Shown in pieces: positions 54,467 through 64,000 of a DNA stretch of 64,000 nt. The position numbers and the translations under genes were made by a program. The notes beneath the pieces were generated by a model. That model did no database searches, was not told where the DNA came from, and saw only the letters and a list, made by a program, of their open reading frames with translations. Source of the stretch: Bryopsis sp. KO-2023 (taxonomy: Eukaryota > Chlorophyta > Ulvophyceae > Bryopsidales > Bryopsidaceae); the NCBI GenBank assembly GCA_030272585.1, contig BSYQ01000003.1, positions 2,604,001-2,668,000 on the forward strand, in the 5' to 3' direction. Within the stretch, counting starts at the first letter, position 1; each line of letters opens with the position of its first letter.

Positions 54467-55025
54467 GACTCGAATGTCACATCAAAATGTGACTTTCATG
54501 TCCATGTCATCACACGTGTCACGATCGTAGTGCCTTTTTTCGAGCCCACCAAATCTTCTTTCCATGGCGTCAACGCTCTGACAGCGTGAAAAGGTTCCAT
54601 CTCGACAACACTCGTTGTCCACCCCAACCCCAAAGCCCCACCGAATTCTCTCTGGTCGCGGGCAATTTGGCAACCGTTGCGCGAGTTGTTTCCAAAAAAG
54701 TTGCGGCGGCTGCGGCTGGAAGAATGCGATCCATGCATTTAGCACTCGTGTGTGAGTTCTACATCTCCAGTTGAAGGACCGATCGCCAGCCGATTCGCCC
54801 CTGTTGATCGGGTTCGGCGTTATTCCAAGGCCCATATCTTCCGAACGCTGACACGAGGAATCCCTCCCGTCGATCGTCTCGCTCCCAGTTTTTGATCGCT
54901 GGCGTTTTGTGTCGCCGTTCCGTTTATCTTGCGATTGTGGCGGCGCTGGCTGCTGTAGTTTCCCCATGCGAGACCATGTTTCGCGTTTCTCGCTTCACGA
55001 TTTTGTTTCGTTGTGTCGGTAACAG
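54467..55025. other. Upstream region of the 5'-nucleotidase gene
   Basis: Contains a CACGTG element at 54513-54518 and several ATGs (54724, 54966, 54976), none of which joins in phase to the exon at 55026. The missing first exon is probably here. The retrotransposon's right end is only about 560 bp from that exon. Confidence 0.45.
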
Positions 55026-57655
55026 GTGCTGTTGCGTGGGCGACGGTGGCCGTGTGCTCCGCCAACTTGAAGTTCAAAATCCTGCATTTCAATGATTTCC
55101 ACGCCAGGATCGAACCTGACAGCGAAGGTCATGGCCACTGCTTTTCTCATCATCAAGATGAAGGTGCATGCATGTTTTCTGTCTGGGAAACCCCACCAGC
55201 CCCACCTCTTTCAAAATGAAACTTCATGTTATGGCTGATCATCTCTGTCTTTTTCCAGCCCAATGAAAATTGTCCTCAAGCCAACAAAAAAGTTCAGTGC
55301 TGTTGGAGTGGCTGTCAAAAATGTTTTGCTTGTTTTGTTGGTCCTATTATTAGTATTATTATTTAATGTGAAGTTCTGCTTTTTAAAATTGAAACAGGAA
55401 GATGTCACGGTGGGATGGCCCGGATGAAGACGCTCATTGATGAAGAAAGAAAAGACGATCTGCCCATGTATATTTTGAACGCCGGTGACGACTTCGTTGG
55501 CACCGAGTGGAACACCCAATACAAGGGGAAAGCAAACGCCCACTTTATGAAAAAACTTGGAATCACTGCAATGGTCAGTATTTTGTGCTGGTGTGGAAAC
55601 GTGGATTCGACCGAAATTTTCAGTTTTTGCTACTCTGTATTTCTGACTACTTCGTTTTTCAAACCAAGAAAATGCACAGGATATACAAAACCACACTTTT
55701 GTGAAAAAGAACGGCACACACCACCGTCGCGCTTTCTTCTTCTTATTATTATTATTTATTTAAAATGACCGGTGGAAGATTCTTGTTATTTTTTTGTAAA
55801 GGGTGGGTTCTTGGTTGCTGAAAGTGTCGGTGGATTTTTCCTTCACAGACTTTGGGCAATCATGAATTCGACTGGGGGCCGGATGTGCTGCTAGACTTCG
55901 TGAAGAGTATCGACTATCCCGTGATCAGCTCCAATTTTAAAGCTAATGGCCACCCGTTGGGAGAGTTCGTGAAAGACTACATCACCATTGATGTGAATGG
56001 AACCAAAGTCGGGATTTGTGGACCCAGCACACAGTACACCAATACAGGTGCAATTGAAATCGTGAATATTTTTATTAGATGTATAAGATTTCCCCATTTC
56101 GAAGTGTTTTATTTTTTTCCACATTGTGTTCTTTTTTTTTTGCCCTGACCTGTGTCCACATTTCCTGGCCTGAGAAGGGGATAGAAAGGGTCAGTTGGGT
56201 TTGTGAGATGTTTAGTGGCGATGGATAGGGTCCAAGCCTTGGCCTGGCGAAATGACCAAGTGGTTCCCAGCTGCAAAGAGATGTGTGTGGCGACTCAGGC
56301 ACAGGGAAAAGGCCAAAATCGTTATCGTCCTCACTCATGTCGGGTAATAGATCATTTTTTCAGTCGTAAATATTCCCACTGAGTATATGTATATATACAT
56401 ATGCAAATATGTATATATCCTGCAAGGGTTTGGCTCTTGTGCTGTATTGCTCGTCACGATTTTGCTGCATGTTGTGACACTGTGTCGGCGTCATTACCAA
56501 CCCCATCCTTAAAGTCAGACTCAGGGGATTTGAAGGAGCTTTTATATTTTTTTTCCTTTTCAAGGGAAAGAAGAAATGGAATCATGATACCGTGCTGAAA
56601 CAGGGAAAGCCGATTTGGGTTGCAGGTTTGATGGCGACCAGAAAATCGCAAGACATATTGGTGGTGTGGATCTCGTCATCGGTGGCCACACTCATGCCTT
56701 CCTGTATTCCGGCACTGCTCCTCTGCTGTCCAAAAAAGGTGAAATTGCATCTTTGAATCAAGGAAAAAAAATGAAAAGACGACACACATGATAGGAAGAG
56801 GATGAAATTTGAACTAGGTTTTACAGGGTGCACGTAATTTGAAGCAACAAATAAGACAGTGGCTAATTCGAAAGCAAAATTAAGCCCCAGAAACGCATGG
56901 AAAATCAGTCGTTTTGTGTCCCCCCCCCCTACTTTTGGCCTTCTTTATGTCAGCCGATGTTGCAAAGGAGATTTCAGAGATGATTGCTTTTTATTGTTTT
57001 GGGACGGAATTTTTAACAATTTTAACCTTTTTTTGTCCCTGTGCATTCCAGCTGGGACTAGGGATTGGCCTGTTGGAGAGTATCCTACATGGGTGGAGTC
57101 CCGAGTGAAGCCTGGAACGAAAGTCCCTGTAGTTCAAGCGAAAGCATTCGGGAGATACGTTGGGCGGATTGTGATGGAATTTGACAAGAAAGGCAACCTT
57201 CTTGAGTTCGACGGATATCCCATGCTGATGGGCGATGAGGATAGTGAACGTCCTGTCGCCATGGATGGAGATATCGAGAAGGAGGTCAAAGAGTGCGTTA
57301 TTTTAGCCTTTCTTTTCAATTATTCTTGAACTCGCAAATTTTGATGTTTTTTTTTTGGGGGGGGGGAGGGGGTGGGGGGAGAGAGAGTAAAATCTCATTC
57401 ACATGCCCTTCAGCTTGCTCCCTTTGTTGATATTCTTTTTTTAGTGTGTTTCTCGTCACAATAAAATGATTGTCCCAAGACTTTTAGCAGTTTCATTGTG
57501 CTGAAAATTCTTCCAAATCCAATATGTGAATTTGACTCGTACTGTGATTTGCTGTGTTCTGTGGTTTATATCGTGTTGTAATTTCTCAACAGGTGGCGGA
57601 AGTGGTGAAAGTTTTGCACCAAGCCAGAATACCAGCTGAGAGTGAGTTGGTTTGA
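55026..57655 (+). CDS. 5'-nucleotidase-type metallophosphatase, start unresolved, no C-terminal domain seen
   Basis: Seven exons agree in phase: 55026-55127, 55398-55573, 55849-56047, 56229-56343, 56626-56738, 57052-57296 and 57593-57655 (TGA). The protein follows the UshA/NT5E metallophosphatase fold: hydrophobic AVAWATVAVCSA (end of a signal peptide), KILHFNDFHARIE (first metal motif), NAGDDFVGTEW, TLGNHEFDWG (GNHE motif), IVIVLTHVG, IGGHTHAFLYSG (GHTH motif) and PVVQAKAFGRYVGRI. Such enzymes hydrolyse extracellular or vacuolar nucleotides. The usual 200-residue C-terminal substrate-binding domain is absent. A strong donor (A|GTGAGT) at 57642 offers an alternative to the stop at 57653, but no matching downstream exon was found. 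The first coding exon, phase 1, is also not found. Confidence 0.82.
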
Positions 57656-58135
57656 ACATATGGACTCTGGCGAGTTGGACTGCTGTGATTCTACAGATAC
57701 CTTCTGATTTGGACGCGTTTGAATTTCATTATTGCAGCTCTTCCAGCTCGGTTATATCCTGTCTTTGAGAGATTCCCTTTGGAGGCTGATCTTTTTTTTT
57801 CTCCCCTTTTGTTTTGATGTTCCGAATCCCGAGGAGATCGAATTTTAGATTAAAAAAAAACACAGCACACTTTTTCGCTTTTTTTAATGGTGATGCAGTA
57901 CATGAACTGGGTGACTTACAACACAAGGATCCACCAAATGGGGTCTGGAAATGGAGGGGGGGGGGGGGAGCAGCACTTCAAGCTGCCTACATATTCAATA
58001 AATTATGAGAGAAATGAAAGGAATGGTGTATGGTGAGGTGGACAAGCCCGCAACGTATTCCCTGGATTGATGACTTGGGGTGGGGTAGGATTTCTTCTAG
58101 GAGGGGTGGTGGGGTGAACTGGGGGGAATTTGCAG

Positions 58136-58178
<43 letters not shown>

Positions 58179-58566
58179 GGAGTGAAAACCTTGAGTAATG
58201 ATGAAGGCTCTTGGTTAACTTTTTGAATGTGCCCCTGTGTTGATTTACTCATATTCCAACAACTGCATTCCGGATCACTTACTTGATTCGGTATTTTGCC
58301 CCTGGGAAGTGGTGATTTCGAATGTGGCAGCAGACACCTCCTTTCGGCTGGAAGATTAATTTTTCTCTTTTTCAAGTTTTGGGAAAAATGCCCAAACGAA
58401 AATGGGTTGGATTTTTCCTGAATCTTGTCATGGCAAACAGAGGAAACTTCCACCCCTTGCATGAATCGTGCTACGAGCGCACCACCAGCCTGAAAGTTCC
58501 AGGTGGGTTGCGGCAGAATCTGAATTCAGCGAGGCAGCGCTCCTTTGCGGGACCGCATGGGACCCG
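57656..58566. other. Intergenic region before SWP73
   Basis: Contains the GA microsatellite and a short open stretch at 58389-58506 ending in a donor-like CAG|GTGGGT, possibly a 5' leader exon of SWP73 or a lost 3' exon of the nucleotidase. Not assigned. Confidence 0.4.
58139..58171 (+). repeat. (GA)n microsatellite
   Basis: Sixteen GA dinucleotides. Confidence 0.95.
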
Positions 58567-60099
58567 ATGTCTCACACTCAGCCAGCCCCCGACAGCACTC
58601 ACAATCTGTCACGAGACAAAATATCGATGCAACCTGCCCAACAGCAACCCCATCGTCTCGCGAGCCTGAACTCAAACTCGCTGGGACCTTATCGTTCGAT
58701 GATGACTTCACACGCATCTCGTCTTGGAGGAGGAGCCCTTGGTGGACAGGCGACCCTTCCTTTGAACAGAGGCGCGAACGCCAACCCGACGAGTGGTGAC
58801 GCACCCACTGGAGCGGGGATTCCAAAGCCGTCAGCCGCTCCTCCAGGTCATGGTGGGGCTGCGGGACCCTCAACGGGAGCGGCTCAACCGCTGTATCGCT
58901 CTGCGGATGCTGCCCCCGCAGTGAAACGGACAAGGAAGAGAAAGGCGCAAGACAGGAACCTGCATCCCCGAGTGGAGCATTTCGTTCCGGAAAGCAAAGT
59001 GTACAATCAGCTGCTAGAATACGAGAAGAGGCTGGACACCATAATCGACACCAGGAAGGCTGAGATTCAAGAGGCCATCCAAGCCCCCGAAAGAGTCTCA
59101 AAACGACTTCGGGTTTATTTGCACAACACGTACGAGAATCAAGCGACGTCAGAGAACCGACGCGAGGACGAGCCCCCCTGTTGGAGTTTGAAAATATCGG
59201 GGCGTGTGGTGGACACGGGATGGGAGGGAGTGGGAAAAGATGGGGAAAGGAGCGGACGGGACGACAATCCTTCGTTTTCGACGTTTTTGAAAAGATTGCA
59301 CGTGCAACTGGACCCGGAGCTATACCCTGGTGACAAGGAGAAAGTGACTTGGGAAAAAAGCCGGGGCGATGAAGGGAGGGACACATTCGAAGTGAGAAGG
59401 ATTGGGGATAAAGACGTGAAGGTGAAAGTGGCTCTGGAGTTGGACAGCCAGGTCCCCAAATACACTCTTTCCCCTGCTATGGCATCTTTGCTGGGGCTGG
59501 AAACCGCCACCAGGGCAAGGATACTCAATTCCCTGTGGGCGTATATATTCGTGAACAAGCTGCAGGTCCCAGATGACCCTGCCACGATCGAATGCAACGA
59601 GAAATTCAAGAACCTGTTTGGGGGTGCCCAAACCATATCCATCTCGACCCTTTCCCAGAGATTGGGTCCCCACCTGGCCCCCTGCGAGGCGATCCATTTG
59701 GACCACACCGTCAAGGTCAGTGGGGTCAACCCCTCGCACCCCACAGCGTACGACATCGATGTGGAGCTCCCGTCGACCCCTAACGTGGAGCATCTGGCGT
59801 CTTTCTTGGAAAGAATCAACAAGGATAAAGACATCGCAGGCCTGGACCACAAAATCTCGGCAGCCATCAAGAAAATCGACGAGCATCGGAGGAGGCGGGC
59901 GTTTTTCTTGGGGTTCGGTCACAGCCCTGTGGATTTCATCAATTCAGTGTTGGTTTCTCAGTCCAAGGATCTGCGGGATGCAAGGGCGTCTGGGGGGCAG
60001 GATTTCGAAGTGGAGAGGAGAACGGACATTTTCAAGGGGGCCTGGGTGGAGGATGCTGTGGTGAAATATCTGCAAAGAAGGTTGGCAGGGGGCAATTGA
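58567..60099 (+). CDS. SWP73: SWP73/BAF60 subunit of SWI/SNF chromatin remodeller
   Basis: SWP73 (BAF60/SMARCD) is a core accessory subunit of SWI/SNF complexes linking the remodeller to transcription factors. One uninterrupted ORF of 510 residues from ATG at 58567; an in-frame ATG at 58627 is an alternative. The N-terminus is Gln/Pro/Gly/Ala-rich and disordered, ending in basic KRTRKRKAQ. Then HPRVEHFVPESKVYNQLLEYE, the SWIB/MDM2 domain at about residues 299-375 (KYTLSPAMASLLGLE, ILNSLWAYI, LQVPDDPATIECNEKFKNLFG) and the family signature EHRRRRAFFLGFGHSPVDFI. It ends WVEDAVVKYLQRRL. Length equals the family norm. It is the only intron-free long gene in the window outside the retrotransposon. 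Confidence 0.92.
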   Translation: MSHTQPAPDSTHNLSRDKISMQPAQQQPHRLASLNSNSLGPYRSMMTSHASRLGGGALGGQATLPLNRGANANPTSGDAPTGAGIPKPSAAPPGHGGAAGPSTGAAQPLYRSADAAPAVKRTRKRKAQDRNLHPRVEHFVPESKVYNQLLEYEKRLDTIIDTRKAEIQEAIQAPERVSKRLRVYLHNTYENQATSENRREDEPPCWSLKISGRVVDTGWEGVGKDGERSGRDDNPSFSTFLKRLHVQLDPELYPGDKEKVTWEKSRGDEGRDTFEVRRIGDKDVKVKVALELDSQVPKYTLSPAMASLLGLETATRARILNSLWAYIFVNKLQVPDDPATIECNEKFKNLFGGAQTISISTLSQRLGPHLAPCEAIHLDHTVKVSGVNPSHPTAYDIDVELPSTPNVEHLASFLERINKDKDIAGLDHKISAAIKKIDEHRRRRAFFLGFGHSPVDFINSVLVSQSKDLRDARASGGQDFEVERRTDIFKGAWVEDAVVKYLQRRLAGGN

Positions 60100-63000
60100 G
60101 ATTCAATTAGTAAACGACTTCCATACTAGCAATATTTGAGGGTACACATGCAGGGAGAAACACTTCTCATTCTGTTGTAGAATTGCATGACGATGATGTA
60201 AAATTCTTGTTGTGTGTGGTCTTGCACAATGGATCAGCCATGGCAGTGCTGAAGATTTTTTGTTTGGGGATGGAGAGGTCGCATTAATTCACCCACACAC
60301 AGGGCGGCTCTTAATCCCAAGAAGATTGAAATCAACAACATTGGGGAGTTCTTTTTTTATTGGAAGTTGAAAAGAAAGCATCGAATTCATTGTCATGTTT
60401 CCCAGAAGCATGAACCCTCCTTTGTGGTCTCCGTGTGAATAAGTATCAGAGCAGCCTAAAATGGTATGATGATGAGAAACCCAACTGCCAGTTCAACACC
60501 AGTGATGATTGCTGTCCACTTTGCAGCCAGGGGGAATTGGAATTCCAACCTGGCAGGCTTTGGGGAAATGCCTCCACTGTTCTCCGTATTGGTGCAGATT
60601 CCTTCCTTATTGGGGTTTTGTATCATTTTTTAAGTGGCCAGTTTTAGACCATTAACACCACATTCCAGATAAACAGATAGTCTCCAATTCTTGAAGAGTT
60701 GCCCATATATGTTCCTTCTCGCTACTTACAGTACCTTGCAAGTATTTCTGCACAATTACCCAAGCAGAGTGGGATTTATATGTTTTAAGATACACTCATT
60801 GATAAATCTTCGATAGAACAATTCTCTTAATTTTTTTTTCTTTTCAGCAGATATGGCTGATTCTTCCTTCATCGTTCAACAACAGTCCGCACAAAAAAAT
60901 AAAAAGTCAATACAAGTATTCCTCCCCCTTATTATTTAGCCCATTCAAGTAGGAACAGTCCAGGATATGGATACATTTGAATCACCCCACCCTGCCTGTA
61001 TTTCGTATCAAAAAAATTAATGGAGCAGTGCAGCTTTCCTTTTGCAAACAGAGCACTTCTTCTTTCAAGTCTCTCATTATTTCTCAGGCTTTAGAAAAAG
61101 AAAATGTAAAACAGAAAAGAGTAACCGGAAAAAACCAGAAATGCAACAAGCCCAGAACCCCCCAAAAAAGAAGGAAAAAAAAATGAAAATCACCCGTCTT
61201 GCTTGGCATGCTTCTTTCCCCATGCATAGCCAAAAAGATAAAAAGAAAAAAAAATACTGCCATCAAAATATCCCCAAAATGCTTTCTCTCTACCTGTTTG
61301 TTTAGAGAGACACCCGTCCCTTTGGGGGAAAAAAGGAGAAAATAAAAAAAAACAATCGCAACAGTTTCATCACTTACAGAAACCCCTCGCCACAAATAAT
61401 TGAAAGTTGCACACACAGTAAATCGTCCTTCCCCCCCCTCCTCACAATTTTTTGACTTGAATACTCGGAAATATGCAAAGGTCTCGAACCCTCCCTTTTC
61501 CCACCCCAACCCCCCCTTTTTTCTTTCTTTTTTTTTCTTCCTCCCATTCAATAATTGAAATACCATTGCTTTTTTTCAAGCAAGAAAACTGGGCCGTGCA
61601 ACTTGCTGCACCATTTCTCGACTTGGGTCGCAGAAAAGGTGAGAAAGACAAAGCACTTCTTTTTCCCCAGAATAAAAATGTCGATATAAACATAATCGAT
61701 AAAGGTGCTATTTTCAACACCAATGGAAACAGAAATTCAAATTCCCCCCTCCCCCCTTTTCATGATCGTTGGTTCCCTCAATTTTTCAAAATCCTTATCC
61801 TAAATTTGTCCTTGGGTTCAATCACTCACTCACTACTGTCTCTGTTCACTTGCTTGCGCATGCCCAGCAAATCATGCAACACAACTAAAAAAAAGGATGG
61901 GAGACCAACCACACCCCAAGAAACAATCCCTCAGGTGGGGAGTCCCAGTGGTGGAGAAGAGAAAAATGTACAAAGCGCACACACATTACCAAACATTCAA
62001 CCTCCACAAACAACCAAGATACAGCAGAACGTGAATCTCCCAGTGTAATATTTTTTTTCTCTCTCTCTCCATTTAAAGGGTCCCTCCCCCACCCCCCCAA
62101 CCTCTTTTCTTTAAAAAAAAAAAAAAAAAACACTCCCATATGATACGAGGCGATTTTCGTTCGTGCCGACACTTCCCGACTCTCAAATTCCTCTCCACCG
62201 GAAAAAAAACCAAAAAAAACCATTTTTTTTCCTTCAAATATTAATAAGAGAGAGAAAAGAAAAAAAAAAAGATTTTCTGCATAACCACCGGTGTGCATCC
62301 CTCTGTTATACTAGAAATTTGAAAAAAGACAAACACAAACATCACAAATCTCCATTCAATAGGAAGTAAAAACACACACACACATAAAAACACACACACA
62401 TCTCTCTACGAATATGGTCCATTATAACCAGCCATCACCTGAAAAAAAACAGACCAACCAACAAATACTCTCCATTGTCTGAAAAAGAGCACAAAGGTAA
62501 GGCGAAAATAAAGAAAAACAAAACAGAAGGGTGTCCCTACAAAGCCCATCTCTTGCCCACCTTGTTCCTTTTTTTTTTCCTTTTTCTTTTTTCCCTTTTT
62601 TCCGTTCCTGTCTTCTTTCTTTCAAAAGAAAGATATGATTTTGTTGTTCATCACTCTTTAAAAAAAAAAAAAAAGCATTCTCCTTTCAATTTTTTTTGTT
62701 TTTTGTTTTGTTTTTATATCCACACGACAGTAGCAAAACCTTCGCCGAGCATATCACCATCAATACATACACTTGGTCAAATTAAAGAAACAAAAATAGA
62801 GAAATTCCAGCTTTTTATATTCTCCTTCCAAAAAAAAGTGCAAAGAGTTTCAATAACCAGCCAGAGAATCAGTTTCCGATGGAAAAATCTGATTTTTTTT
62901 TTCTTCCCTTTTTCCCCCTCTGTATCAAGATTCTTGAATATATATATAAAGATATATCTGTTCTGTTTGATTGTTGTTCCTTTTGTCTTTTGTCTTTTTA

Positions 63001-64000
63001 ATTTTTTTTTTTTTCTGAAATTTCTTTGGGGGGTTTTCAAAAAACATGTCCTGTTTTGATACAATCGTACGCAGAATTAAAATCAATACCCCATCTTTTG
63101 ATTTTTCTGACCCTGCTGGCTGACGGATAAAAAGATCGATCGCTTTTCCCCTGTTTCCCCAACCCTCCACCCCCCCTTCTTCAAACCCCAAAAATCACTG
63201 AACCGTCTAGATTCTTTTTTGTATCTTTCCCAAACCCTTCCTGGGTTATCTTTCCCCCCTCCCCCAAACGAAATCTTGTTTTTTTTTGAAGAGAAGGAAA
63301 ACTGCATTCATATATCCCCCCCCCAAAAAAAGCAACACTGCTGCTTGCTTTCATGTATATATATATACATATATATACACATATTTCCTTCCTTCCTCTC
63401 TCTCTCTTCGTTTTATCACGTTTCCCCCTAAGGTTTCCTTTCAAAGTTTTCGACCCGACAGCATCTTTTATGGAATTAAAAAAAAAAAAAACGGAAAGAC
63501 CAAAAAAAAAAAAAAGCGAAAGAAAAAAAACATATATTGGTCACCCCAATAACACCAAAAAAAACCCAGATGATTGCCGTGCCCCCCAGTATTTCATCAT
63601 TCCATTGTGCAAAATTATATAAAAAAAACAGAAAAAGAAAAGACAACAGAAAAGAAAAATATACCACTCCTGTAAGGGGCATACGAAACTCCTCAAAGCA
63701 GCATCTCTTTTTTTTGTAACCTTATTGATTAATCACCTTTTTTTACCCCCTTTCTCTCTGTCTCTACACTGATAATTAACGAAACTCCCCTATTGACTCG
63801 GACGCCCTCCCAACCCCCCTCCCCATTGGTTTCTTTTGTCTTTTGTTTTTTGTTTGAAAAAAGAAAAAAAACCCACAAAAAAATGCATTTTTTTTTGTTT
63901 AGCTTTGCCTAACATTTTCTCTCCTTTCTTTAAAAATATCTAGACAGACGAATCCTAACCACTTATCTCACTGAAACATGTTTTCTTCCCCCCCCCCCTG
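60100..64000. other. Gene-free, homopolymer-rich region
   Basis: 3.9 kb with no ORF of protein-like composition. From about 61100 it is dominated by A, T and C homopolymers and small microsatellites: (CA)n at about 62369-62400 and AT-rich TATATATACATATATATAC at about 63355-63378. It may be the 3' flank of a minus-strand gene beyond the window. No RNA gene seen. Confidence 0.5.

Noticed and set aside
58526-59386. 286-codon minus-strand open frame
   Set aside because: It is opposite the SWP73 coding exon, whose SWIB domain is unmistakable.
1-64000. CRISPR arrays, rRNA, tRNA or bacterial operon signals
   Set aside because: None seen; intron-rich genes and eukaryotic families argue for a nuclear genome.

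Overview
The window is nuclear DNA from a photosynthetic eukaryote, most likely a streptophyte (charophyte-grade) green alga. The evidence is direct. Nearly every gene is split by GT-AG introns. It contains a TIC62-type chloroplast envelope/thylakoid protein, a two-domain AINTEGUMENTA-class AP2 factor, a lipid-transfer-like secreted protein and a chloroplast ACHT-like thioredoxin. The TIC62 lacks the FNR-binding Ser/Pro repeats known from vascular plants. I cannot name the species. Gene models below were built by hand from splice-site and reading-phase agreement; where phases did not close I say so.

Layout. 1-2429: 3' part of MON1 (+). 3267-3749: small tail-anchored protein (-, with a GC-AG intron). 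4753-7717: secreted Ala-rich, Cys-tailed protein (+), no family recognised. 8768-10606: ANT-type AP2 factor (-). 12199-18816: TIC62-like protein (+), 16 exons. 19792-21064: LTP-like, probably GPI-anchored protein (+). About 21484-21690: retroelement RNase H relic (-). 21967-24913: methyltransferase-GT8 glycosyltransferase fusion (+). 25706-30617: Elongator subunit ELP2 (+), complete in 11 exons. 31159-32743: ACHT-like thioredoxin (+). 33682-38029: 1100-residue multi-pass membrane protein of unknown function (+). 39484-40912: conserved plant-type protein of unknown function (+).

42265-54461 is one young, apparently intact Ty3/gypsy LTR retrotransposon (about 12.2 kb). It has a 5-bp target duplication and LTRs differing at a single base over 1378 bp. 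Its layout is unusual: gag-protease, RT-RNase H and integrase are separate ORFs, two extra ORFs lie between RNase H and integrase, and two more (coiled-coil, acidic, one with a Cys/His cluster) follow integrase.

54467-60099: a 5'-nucleotidase/metallophosphatase gene (+) without a recognisable C-terminal domain, then an intronless SWP73/BAF60 SWI/SNF subunit (+). 60100-64000 has no supportable gene; its C/A-rich homopolymer composition resembles the complement of the G/T-rich 3' flanks of the plus-strand genes.

The genes are housekeeping (membrane traffic, tRNA modification, chromatin, plastid redox) and are not a pathway cluster. The best candidates for something undescribed are the secreted Ala-rich protein, the tryptophan-motif tail of TIC62, the methyltransferase-GT8 fusion and the accessory ORFs of the retrotransposon.
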